13,878 bases of DNA, taken from positions 5,911-19,788 of the forward strand of contig JAAAVE010000420.1 of the NCBI GenBank assembly GCA_015679605.1. The letters are read 5' to 3'. Shown here in pieces: positions 1 through 9,574 of the stretch. Numbering within the stretch: the first letter of the stretch is position 1; each line of letters begins with the position of its first letter. The position numbers and the translations under genes were made by a program. Below the pieces are notes generated by a model. It was not told the origin of the DNA. It saw nothing but the letters and a program-made list of their open reading frames with translations, and ran no database searches. The stretch comes from Podila epigama. Lineage: Eukaryota > Mortierellomycota > Mortierellomycetes > Mortierellales > Mortierellaceae.

Positions 1-68
1 TTTATGATTAAAAATGGTTCATTTTTTTAATACTTTTATGCAATTTATGTTACAAGCGGGTTGTCATA

Positions 69-89
69 TCATGTCATGCCATGACATGA
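69..89. repeat. Near-perfect palindrome downstream of PRMT1
   Basis: Two 10-bp arms, TCATGTCATG and CATGACATGA, are separated by one base (C79). It lies about 55 bp past the PRMT1 stop codon, inside the expected 3' untranslated or termination region, and could fold as a hairpin in the transcript. A function is not shown. Confidence 0.6.
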
Positions 90-144
90 CAAAATAATAA
101 AAATCTTTTTCACCTTCAGAAATAAAAAAAATTGAAAGGTCTTT

Positions 145-1661
<1,517 letters not shown>

Positions 1662-1720
1662 GATGAGTGATGAATGTAAAGGGATAAGTTAAGTTGGGAG
1701 GGTTGAAGCGATGAGGGAGT

Positions 1721-1738
1721 AAAAAAAAAAAAAAAAAA
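1721..1738. repeat. Poly(A) run of 18 bases upstream of PRMT1
   Basis: On the PRMT1 strand this is a T run about 60-77 bp upstream of the start codon. Poly(dA:dT) tracts at this distance commonly mark nucleosome-poor fungal promoters; that role here is inference. Confidence 0.6.
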
Positions 1739-1862
1739 GAAAAAGAAAAACATTCCACGTTGAGCGAGAAAAGCAGTCCACTCAAGTTCATTGGGACACT
1801 CATTTTGAACTTAAGGGTAGTCAGAGAATCACTTTTGGTCATGATATTCTTTTTTATGTTCA

Positions 1863-1886
1863 AGTACGTCAGTACGTCAGTGCGTC
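1863..1886. promoter_or_regulatory. Three tandem 8-bp repeats with TGACG core, possible CRE/bZIP sites
   Basis: On the plus strand the unit AGTACGTC occurs twice, then AGTGCGTC once. On the minus strand each unit carries a GACG core, and the two complete inner copies read TGACGTAC, like a cAMP-response element half-site. The array starts 4 bp past the MoaE-type stop codon and lies about 200 bp upstream of the PRMT1 start, so it can serve the PRMT1 promoter or the MoaE 3' region. The repeat is directly seen; binding by a CREB/ATF-type factor is inference. Confidence 0.45.
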
Positions 1887-1889
1887 TTA

Positions 1890-2497
1890 CTATGGAAGAG
1901 TGTTGTTCGCCTTCCACATCTCGCCGCCATCAGTACCATCGGGGCCACCCTTGGTATAGACTTCCTTCTTCCAGATAGGGATTTGCACCTTGAGCTCATC
2001 AATCAACCAAGCGACTGCTTCAAGACCCTGGCGACGGTGGCCACTCGACACTGCAATCACCACGCTTGTCTCGCCCACGGGGCAGTCGCCAATCTTATGG
2101 TAGATGGCCACATGGATCAGATCATCCCACTTTGCACGAGCACTATCGATGAGCTTCTGCATTGTCTGTTCGGCCATAGGGACATAGGCTTCATACGCCA
2201 GCGTCTTGACCTCCTTGTCTAATCAAACGTGGAAAATAAAAAATTCGTGGTTCAACTTTGTGTATTCCAAGGGCTAGTAGGCCGCGAGTTTCTTTCTTTC
2301 CATTTCATTCATTCTCTCAAATGTGTTCGTTTGTTGCTCCTTTGTATACCTTCAAAGTTGTCCCGTGTTGTTCCAGAAAACGTAGAAATGGCACCAGCCT
2401 TGGGGTCTCGAACTAATTGTGCAACATGGTCCAGACTAATGACGTCGGATGTAATCTTTACAAAGTCCTTGTGTGGTGTTGCTACTGGTGCTGACAT
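1890..2497 (-). CDS. MOCS2B: Molybdopterin synthase large (catalytic) subunit, MoaE/MOCS2B
   Basis: With the small sulfur-carrier subunit (MoaD/MOCS2A) this protein inserts two sulfurs into cyclic pyranopterin monophosphate to make molybdopterin, in the cytosol. Exons are 2497-2350 and 2218-1890, joined across a 131-nt GTATAC...TTAG intron to give 158 aa, a normal length. Diagnostic segments are FSGTTRDNFE (about 40-49), YEAYVPMAE (58-66), SSGHRRQGLEAV (107-118) and LKVQIPIWKKEVY (125-137). Lys126 and Lys133 align with the catalytic lysines 119 and 126 of E. coli MoaE. The ATG at 2497 is the only start that keeps a compact N-terminus. It ends in tandem stops TAG TAA (1892-1887). Animal MOCS2 makes both subunits from one bicistronic transcript; no MoaD-like reading frame is recognisable upstream here, so the partner is presumably encoded elsewhere. 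Identity is firm. Confidence 0.95.
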
Positions 2498-3119
2498 GGT
2501 TGAAAACTGTTGAATGAATGTGACAAGAAAAAAAAAGGGGGGTTGGTTGGTTGGAAATGGATGAATGGTTTACGGAAAAAAACAGAGAATGAAAGGGAAG
2601 AATGAGAACTGCGCGTTCTGACCCAGTCAACAATAAGGTTATTCATTTTTGTTTTTTTTTGAAAAATATAATATTTTTGAAAATGGAGCGCGTTTCTCTT
2701 CCCGGGGTAAAAAGAATAGTGGGGCTGACCATTGTATGTGCATGTGTGAGTTCGTGTGTGGGGGAAGATAGAGTGTTTCCTCGTTATCCTTTACTCCGTA
2801 TAGAGGGTAAAAAATGCCACCGTAATCTGGGGACGGGATATGAACATCTTCGTATCTTGAGGCGCCATGGCTCCTTGTAAGCTTCCAACACTCACATGTA
2901 ATAAAAATACCTCTAACTATCAGTGTAAAGACGAGTTTTGAAAAACTTTTATGCATTGTAACTTCACATATGTCTTCGCTCCATGCACAAATTGTTGCTT
3001 TCGAGTTTCCTTCCGTGTTCTCTTCAGTACCTTCTGCTACTGTATTTGGACAGGGAGAAAACTGTTCGCCAGAGAATGTTCAGCACAAAGGTGAAGAAGA
3101 AAAAAAAAAATGAATATAA

Positions 3120-3125
3120 CACGTG
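3120..3125. promoter_or_regulatory. CACGTG E-box upstream of RPL23A
   Basis: A palindromic CACGTG lies 120-125 bp upstream of the RPL23A start codon. In Candida albicans the bHLH factor Cbf1 cooperates with Tbf1 at ribosomal-protein promoters, so a similar role is conceivable. I see no nearby Tbf1-type CCCTAA motif. Confidence 0.35.
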
Positions 3126-3216
3126 ATATTGAGTTGGTGGCAAAAGAATTTTCAGCATGAAATCCTCTCCCTCCGACTTTCCATTTTAAGTCGGTGACTC
3201 TGCTCAAAAATTGGAT

Positions 3217-3227
3217 CTTTCTCTCTC
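3217..3227 (+). promoter_or_regulatory. Pyrimidine tract at the RPL23A transcript start region
   Basis: CTTTCTCTCTC ends 17 bp before the ATG at 3245. Such CT-rich leaders are typical near transcription starts of highly expressed fungal genes, ribosomal-protein genes in particular. The exact start site cannot be seen. Confidence 0.4.
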
Positions 3228-3244
3228 ACAACACCGAATTAAAG

Positions 3245-4796
3245 ATGGCCATTAGTGAGTGACGGGGATATTAACCAAAAAGACATCCCAAAAAAAACCC
3301 CCCAAAAGCCATCCATCCGTCAGGAAGACATCGACTATACCATCAATCAAACCAACGCCAACAACCATCCGCCAATCTTCTTTCTAGCGGGACATATTTT
3401 TTCGACTGGGGGTCTTGTTTGGCTCATCATCAATCAACCACTTTAGTAATCAGGACGTTGCATGGTGGCATAAAGAAGATGAAAGAGAATCCAATGGTGA
3501 ACCTATGATGGTGTCAACCAGCAACTCCTTCTCTTTGCTTGAAACAACCACAACAACGAACAACAAAAAAGAGTAACGATCGGCCAGGACATGAAACGGG
3601 CAGCAAAAAAAAGATGCAATGTCTTCAAGCAAACAATCCTTTAAACCAAATCAACAGCAAAGGAACTCTAGATTCAATGGCACAACAGACATCAATCAGA
3701 AAGCATCCGACAAGCATTCCTTGTTCTTTTTGAGTGCCCGACTCCCTCAACATGCACACCAATTCCTTTGTTTTCTCAACTGCTAAAGGAAGCACAACTT
3801 TTGAGACAATGCAGAACTAGGATTGGAAAAAAAAACTTCATTCAAAAGTATCACACTGGCGATGTCAAAGGGAGAACACAGGATTCGCGTGGAAAAAAAA
3901 AGCATTCCAGAGACTGCATGAAACAGGAGAACCATCATCACAAGCAACCAACTTCACAAAAAAAAAAGTGGGGCATCAACCGATTTATTAATCATCTTGC
4001 AACCTTCATCACTTTAGACGCTCCTTCGGATAAGAACAAGGCTCTCGCCGCCAAGAAGGCTGCCTTGAAGGGTGTCAACGGTCAGAAGGCTCGCAAGATC
4101 CGCACCTCGACCACCTTCAACCGCCCCAAGACCCTCAAGCTTGCTCGCAACCCCAAGTATGCTCGCAAGGCTGTTCCCCACGTTCCCCGTTTGGATCAGT
4201 ACAAGGTCTTGAAGACTCCCCTCAACACCGAGTCTGCCATGAAGAAGATCGAGGAGAACAACACCCTCGTCTTCCTCGTTGACGTCAAGGCCAACAAGCG
4301 TCAGATCAAGGATGCCCTCAAGAAGATGTACGATGTTACTGCCTTCAAGGTCAACACTCTCATCCGGTAAGCTCATATCTTTTTGTTCTTGATTCAATAT
4401 CTGTCAATTGCTTTCGTGGTTATGTTCCAATGATGGGACGGGTGCAAAGGAGGATGGCAGTGGAATATCCTACGGCAACGCAACGACATATCATGAGTGG
4501 AAGAAGGCATGGACATTTTTTTTTTCTTTTCGAGAACAACACCTTTTTTCAAGGAAGAGAAAAGAGAAAGGACAAAGAGGACCATGGAAAGACACAGACC
4601 TACTTTCAGCTTCTTGTAGGCACAACCACACAGTCCCTTAAATGAAGATTCGACTTTATTCTCATCATGATACGGTATCTTTTATACGCCATGTTTATTT
4701 TTTTTTATTAGCCCCGATGGTAACAAGAAGGCCTACATCAAGCTCACCGCCGATGTCGATGCTCTTGATGTTGCCAACAAGATTGGATTCATCTAA
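3245..4796 (+). CDS. RPL23A: 60S ribosomal protein uL23 (RPL23A; yeast Rpl25), three coding exons
   Basis: uL23 binds 25S rRNA domain III beside the peptide exit tunnel and is a docking point for SRP and nascent-chain factors. Exons are 3245-3254, 4018-4366 and 4712-4796. They total 444 nt and give 147 aa, between yeast (142) and human (156). Exon 1 supplies only ATG GCC ATT A, followed by a strong GTGAGT donor; joined to exon 2 this reads MAINAPSDKNK. The body shows [20 protein letters not shown], then [16 protein letters not shown], the [14 protein letters not shown] helix, [14 protein letters not shown] and the C-terminal [10 protein letters not shown], all hallmark uL23 sequence. The N-terminus is Lys/Ala-rich as usual for eukaryotic uL23. 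Intron 1 is 763 nt and intron 2 is 345 nt. The exons are visibly enriched in C-ending codons (AAG, CTC, ATC, GTC), as expected of a highly expressed gene. The 10-nt first exon is the least certain part. Confidence 0.95.
3255..4017 (+). other. Intron 1 of RPL23A (763 nt), A/C-rich
   Basis: It runs from GTGAGT to CTTTAG. The transcribed strand sense is strikingly rich in A and C, with many A runs. The last 250 nt happen to be stop-free in the frame of exon 2. I looked for a box C/D snoRNA: one TGATGG at about 3507 resembles a C box, but no matching CTGA box exists in the intron, so no snoRNA is called. Confidence 0.8.
4367..4711 (+). other. Intron 2 of RPL23A (345 nt)
   Basis: It runs from GTAAGC to TTTATTAG and splits the Arg codon of the LIR-PDG sequence (CG|C). 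It contains no recognisable gene or guide RNA. Confidence 0.85.
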
Positions 4797-5144
4797 ATCC
4801 TTTTTTTTTTTGCATTTCTGTCAAAAAAATAAATGCGGAACGGTCGCTGTGTTCAAGCACGCCAACAATCACAAACTATATGCACAAGCGGATGTTTGTT
4901 TTCGTATTGTCGTTGTTGTTGATGATGTAGTTTTTGATATTTGAATTGTTTGTAGCTATTATACTTGTAAAGAATGGTACAATTGAGAGACAGAGTGATG
5001 GAAAGTATTACATAAAAGTTGGAAAGAATGGATAGAATGGGACAATGGACACAAGAATCCAAGAATCAATATCACAAGAGAGAAAAAACAAAAAAAAACA
5101 AAAAGAAAGAATGAAAGTAATACAGTAGAAACAGAACCCCTCGA
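4797..5144. other. Convergent 3' intergenic region between RPL23A and CDH1
   Basis: These 348 bp must hold both 3' untranslated regions. It is AT-rich, with a T run just after the RPL23A stop and an A-rich run near 5085-5105. No gene is recognisable. Confidence 0.6.
4828..4833 (+). terminator. Possible polyadenylation signal of RPL23A
   Basis: AATAAA lies 32 nt past the RPL23A stop codon, within an A/T-rich 3' region. Confidence 0.5.
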
Positions 5145-8100
5145 TTAACGGATTGTTGGGACACCAGCAATGACATCCAGGTCGTCGTCGTCCCGTCGCT
5201 CGACTTTACTTTTCTGAAAGACATTCCAGAACCGGAGAGTTTCGTCGCCTGCACCGGTGACAATAGTCTGTCCATCGGGTGAAAGGGATAGGTAGAGCAC
5301 TCGGCAGGAATGACCCTTGAGAACTGCAATCTGCTCCATGGATGGATACTTCCATACAAACACCTGATTCTGCGAAAAGCCATGCGTCGACACGAGCTCG
5401 TTCGTGGTCTTGGACCATACAAGATTGCACACCTATATCGAAGAACATGGTATGAGTACAATTTGTTTGGAAGTAAAAGTGCTGTCCACTATTCTTCCTC
5501 AATGCTTGATGGAAACAAAACGATGTTCTCTCATCTCTCAATTTTTACCTGTGATCCAGTATCGGTCGCGCCAATGGATTGACCAGTGTTCGTGTTCCAA
5601 AACCGAATATGCCTGTCAACAGTGCCTCCGCCGCTCGCAAGGACACCAGACGCGTGTGGGTTCCAGTCAATGGCCTTGACAGCAGCTGTATGATCCCGGA
5701 ATTTGTACAGGGGCTTTGTCGAACCTCTTTCCCAGACCATCAACCGGTTGTCATTACCTCCGCTTGCCAATTGTGTCCCACTCATATTCCACTTTAGACC
5801 ACAGACCTAAATGTCATACATGTATGAGAAGGTGATAAATAGTCGTTTTTTTCTTTCCATGTTAGTTCAGGTTACACATTGAGTGATGACAGTATTCGTT
5901 CCTTGGTCAAAATCCATATCCTCAATTTGCTTCCGTCTTTTAGATTTTACCTCTCCAGTATGTGCTTCAAGCTTATGTGTCCACATGGATTGAGCGCGGA
6001 CATCACGATGGAAAATATTCCGGTCCCGACTTCCCGACGTCAGAGTATGTCCACTCCACGCCAAAACACCAACACGTTGTCGGTGTCCACTCATACTTCG
6101 GATCCGACAACTCGTCGCCACATCCCAAATTTGGACTGCACCACTATTTGTCCCAACCGCCAAGTGAGTACCCTATGATTTTTTTTTAAACAAAGAGTGA
6201 GATTTTGTCAACCCAATCTTTCCATTATCTCATATAAACAACAAAAAATATCATTCACTCGGATTTCTTTTTTTTCATTTTAAACAGGTAACTTACCATA
6301 GAGATCCAGCTAAGCGAGGCCACACTATCATTGTTTCCAAGGTCACATAACTGAGTCACCTTGCCATTCAAGGCATGCCAAAGGTAAACACAACTTCCAA
6401 GTCCAACTCCAAGAACATTTTGTGAAGACCAATCCACCAAGTTGAGATAAAAATCGTCCTAATTATTAGAATAGTAAAAAACAATCATAAAATAAAAAGT
6501 AAGTATAAAAAGCGCTTGTCGCTTATTATCAAACATAAAACACACACACACACGCACACAATTTACGTGTCTCTTATCCCCTCCTCCAACCCTTACCTTG
6601 AGTTCCGGTGCATCCAAGACCTTGAACGGCGCATTGCCCACAGTGCGAGTGGCCTTCTTTGGACTGAGCAAGATCTTGCGACTCTCAAATGAGACTGGTG
6701 TGCTGGAATAGATTTGTCTTGACGGTGAGTCAAAGTGCATCGTGTTATATGTCGTTGTCGAACTATAGTTGAACAATCGCCGTTGGGGACTCGTCAAAAA
6801 CCTCTGCGGGCTCGTTAACATGCGGTTCTCGTTTGGGCTCTGCATATGAGGCATCAGATTCAACTCGTTGGCCATAATCGCCCCATGGGTCTGGTCTTGT
6901 ACTGGAAGGTGTTCAAACAATTCCATCAAACGGATTTTTTTTTATCTCAAGTTAGTTATTACACGTTCATATATATCAAGAAAAACACGTTGTCAGATGC
7001 GCGGACAAAAACTGAATTACCTCGCTTGGTACTACCGTCAGCCATATTGGAAGTTTGACTCGGGGTGGTCGTAGAAAAGTTCTGCATACGATTTCTTGAG
7101 GGTGTCGAGGGCATATCTGGTAACAGCGAGTACTGCTCAGAGAGGTCCGTCTCTCGGACAGGAATAAATCTAGTTGTTATGTAAAAGGAAGTATCGTTGT
7201 CAAGCTCTTTTTTTTATCATATTCCCATTCCATATGTGCACACAAACAGCCAAGCATCTCCGTCACTATCTCTAAGCATATAACACACCTGTCGTAGACA
7301 CGTTTCTTTGTCGGTGACTTTAAGCCCGGAGACCGCATCATAGTTGGGCTAGACAAGTCCATGGGTGAAGAGGGTATATCAAAGGTACCAAACTGGAGTG
7401 TCCGTGTACGCTTGGCCTGTGGCGTGCACGGTGCCGTTGTAATCATGGAGGACTGGGGGACGTTTTTGCTGTCCTTGGCGCTAATCCCACTGTTATTACT
7501 ACCCATACTACTATACATATTGTTGTTGTTGATGTTGTTGTTGATATTGTTATTGTTGATATTGTTATTGTTGATGTTGTTGCTGATATTGTTGTTGTTA
7601 TTGGTGTTGTTGTTGTTGTTCTTGTTGTTGCTGCTGTTGCTGTTGGTACTGCTACTGGCAGTCTGATTGTCGATGTTGGCCTGATTGTTGTTTCCACCGG
7701 AAAGACTCGAGCCTGCCGCAGTGTTCTGTTGGTTCAAGTCAGTGTGGACGCCTTGGTTGTTGTTTCGGACTTCACTAGTGTTCTTTCGGGTGGACCCTCG
7801 TAAATCATATGGTGGTATTACGGACGGTATGGATGTCTCCAAAGTGACATTGGCTGTCGACGGCGGTATTGATACTGATGCTGCGGTTGTAGTAGCTGCA
7901 GTCGTTGTTGTTGTAGGCATGGATGTAGTTGTCGTTGAGAACAAAGGTGATGAAGAAGTTATGGTCTCATTCGCTGTCGTAGACAGCTTTGTTTTCCTGT
8001 TTCTAGTTGATACTCTTGAACCCTTTGCTGTTGTTGTCCTTGTACTCCTAGCTGGTTGCTTCTCAAAGAGTCTTGTCCTCCTTGAGGTCGTAGTTCTTGT

Positions 8101-8535
8101 TGCTATCGTAGTTGTCTTTGACGCCGTCGTGGTTGTCATTGTTTGGTTGTTACTTCCAGTTTTTGAGTTGGCACTTCTTGACCGTGTCGTTCGTGCAGAA
8201 CCTGGTGGTCCAGTTGTCCGTGCCTTGGTGACTGTATCTCTCCGCCGCATGGCTCCTCCAGCAATTCCGGTGGACGACCGGCGGGTATCGGTTGTAGTAC
8301 TGATGTTGTTATTATTGTTGTTGTTATTCGGGCTTTGATGCTGAAGATGTAGATGAAGATGGCCCTGTGTATTGACACTGCTGGGTAAGGAAGAAGCGGT
8401 ACTGGACATGGTACCGATGAGATTATGTGGTATTGGCAAACTGGTTTGTATGGCGAGCGACTGTGAACTTGAGGTCCGTCCGGCAAGTTCAGACTGCTGC
8501 GTCGCTCGAACTCGTTTCATAAACCTCGAGTCCAT
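5145..8535 (-). CDS. CDH1: APC/C activator Cdh1 (Fizzy-related, FZR1-type) with giant N-terminal extension, seven coding exons
   Basis: Cdh1 recruits D-box and KEN-box substrates to the anaphase-promoting complex in late mitosis and G1. Exons are 8535-7289, 7169-7021, 6901-6597, 6458-6297, 6172-5951, 5806-5549 and 5432-5145. They sum to 2631 nt and 876 aa in one frame. The C-box DRFIPVR (residues 415-421) is split by the first intron. [20 protein letters not shown] leads into a seven-bladed WD40 propeller (about 568-860) with [22 protein letters not shown] and GDETLRFWN. The last residues are Ile-Arg, the IR tail that docks on APC3. The LDAPEL and DTGSQVCNLVWS wording favours Cdh1 over Cdc20. 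Typical Cdh1 is 480-600 aa; the extra length is an Asn/Thr/Ser-rich, disorder-like region, with an Asn block around residues 290-340 and a basic Thr/Arg-rich part before it. ATG 8535 is preferred because upstream in-frame codons (to 8706) are poly-T/poly-A artefact-like. Many S/T-P-x-K/R sites suggest CDK inhibition. Introns are 116-144 nt. Confidence 0.95.
6541..6560. repeat. CA microsatellite in a CDH1 intron
   Basis: A (CA)n tract with one CG interruption lies in intron 6459-6596 of CDH1. Confidence 0.8.
7515..7665 (-). repeat. Asn-rich low-complexity coding repeat in CDH1
   Basis: On the minus strand, AAC/AAT codons with interspersed ATC/ATA produce a block of Asn with a loose Ile-Asn4 period. 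On the plus strand it reads as TTG/TTA runs. It lies in an open exon that is in frame with the conserved C-box, so it is coding. Such tracts are typically length-polymorphic. Confidence 0.85.
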
Positions 8536-8833
8536 CTTGGTGTTTTTGTTCTTTCGTACGTTCTGGTCCTTTGTTGCTGTATTGCTGTAGGTGTTTTTTT
8601 TTTGGTGCCTTGGCTTTTTCTTTTTTCGACTGAGTGGATGTATATGTTGCTGCGTGGTATGGGTCTCTTCCTTGAAGAAAAAAAGAAAAGAAAAAAAAAA
8701 TCGCAAATAGCGATTAGATGGATGCTGTTGAATGAGCGGGGTATGGATGTAAAGGTATGGTGGGTATTCTGTTGGACGCTATGCTCCAGCCTTAAAGCAC
8801 ATCCACTACGCGTCTTTGTCGTTATTTCCGCTC

Positions 8834-8857
8834 GCACACACACACACTCTCTCTCTG
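8834..8857. repeat. Compound CA/CT microsatellite
   Basis: A (CA)n tract runs directly into (CT)n. It lies about 300 bp upstream of the CDH1 start codon. Confidence 0.8.
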
Positions 8858-9177
8858 CGCACACACACTGTTCCTTGTCTGTGCGGTATATTCTTTCTTT
8901 TTTTCCCCGAACGAAAGAAAAAAAAAAAAATAATAAAACAACAAAGAACTGGAACTATGGATGCTGTTGTAGTTGTCGTGCGTGTATGCTGTTGTTATGT
9001 GGCGTGATTTGAAGATTGTTCCTGCTAATTTTGAATTACGTGAAAATGAGCAAAGAGGTATTTTTTTCTCTCTCTCTCTCTCTGTAAGGGAACCAGGTGT
9101 GTACGGTGTACGTGATGTAGGAAATAAAGGAGATGAACTATAGATAAGTTCGTGTTGATTTAAGAGATAAAATGAAG

Positions 9178-9250
9178 TCGGATGATGTTGATTGTTGAGA
9201 TGGATCTGGATGATGATGGATGATGATGATGTTGATGGATGATGATGATT
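9178..9250. repeat. Imperfect GATGAT/GATG microsatellite
   Basis: Repeated GATGAT and GGATGATGAT units with occasional TT interruptions lead directly into the AT-rich inverted repeat that follows. Confidence 0.75.
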
Positions 9251-9285
9251 ATTTAATTAATTATTTAAAAAAAATAAATAATCAT
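9245..9285. repeat. AT-rich inverted repeat with 11-bp arms
   Basis: ATGATTATTTA (9245-9255) is the exact reverse complement of TAAATAATCAT (9275-9285), with a 19-nt A/T-only loop. It could extrude as a cruciform or act as an easily unwound element between two divergent promoters; neither role is shown. Confidence 0.6.
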
Positions 9286-9568
9286 GAAATAATCAAAGAA
9301 AATATTGCGCTGGCTCTCTCTTAATCTCTCGATATGCCACTCAATCTCTCTCTCACACACGCACATAAACAATTTACAATTGCTAAATCACAAAATGTCC
9401 TCCTTGTTAAAATAACAATGGTTCAACAAAAGATCATGAATGTCATCAATGACATGGATCCTTCAACCCACAAGGCCTTCAAAGGACCACCCCCAAGAGC
9501 AATAGCAGTTCTGCTATCATCTCATCTCACCTCCCCCGAAAAAAAAACGTGACGCAAGCGTGATCAGT

Positions 9569-9574
9569 CACGTG
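9569..9574. promoter_or_regulatory. CACGTG E-box upstream of COX7A
   Basis: A palindromic TCACGTGA core lies 115-120 bp before the COX7A start, the same distance as the CACGTG before RPL23A. A TGACGCAA element, like a bZIP site, lies just upstream (9550-9557). Factor binding is inference. Confidence 0.35.

Larger units (their letters stand above)
2498..3244. promoter_or_regulatory. Divergent intergenic region between MOCS2B and RPL23A
   Basis: These 747 bp hold the presumed promoters of both flanking genes. Visible elements are a CACGTG box (3120-3125), a pyrimidine tract just before the RPL23A start (3217-3227) and several A or T runs. No conserved coding region is recognisable. A 105-codon minus-strand frame (2956-2639) has no family resemblance and ends in low-complexity sequence. 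Confidence 0.6.

Noticed and set aside
2639-2956. Possible MoaD (MOCS2A) partner upstream of MOCS2B
   Set aside because: The frame lacks a beta-grasp-like pattern and a C-terminal Gly-Gly; the only similarity is its position.
3255-4711. Intron-encoded box C/D snoRNA in RPL23A introns
   Set aside because: TGATGG strings resemble C boxes in both introns, but no properly placed CTGA D box or terminal stem was found.
7361-7666. 101-codon poly-Leu plus-strand frame resembling membrane helices
   Set aside because: Antisense shadow of the Asn repeat of CDH1; not a real hydrophobic protein.
7685-8338. 217-codon plus-strand open frame rich in Val and Leu
   Set aside because: It is the antisense of the Thr/Asn-rich CDH1 exon 1; the low-complexity codons AAC/ACA/ACT read backwards as Val/Leu and leave no stops. 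No family resemblance.
8536-8706. In-frame upstream ATG at 8706 for CDH1
   Set aside because: It would add 57 residues beginning with a poly-Phe/Lys stretch that comes from T and A runs. The ATG at 8535 is more plausible.
8602-9012. 136-codon plus-strand frame
   Set aside because: Its translation follows A/T runs and CA/CT microsatellites, with no recognisable domain; it lies in the divergent promoter region.
9334-9552. 72-codon frame just upstream of COX7A
   Set aside because: No family resemblance, ends in an A run, no splice signals joining it to COX7A. An upstream ORF in the leader cannot be fully excluded, but support is lacking.
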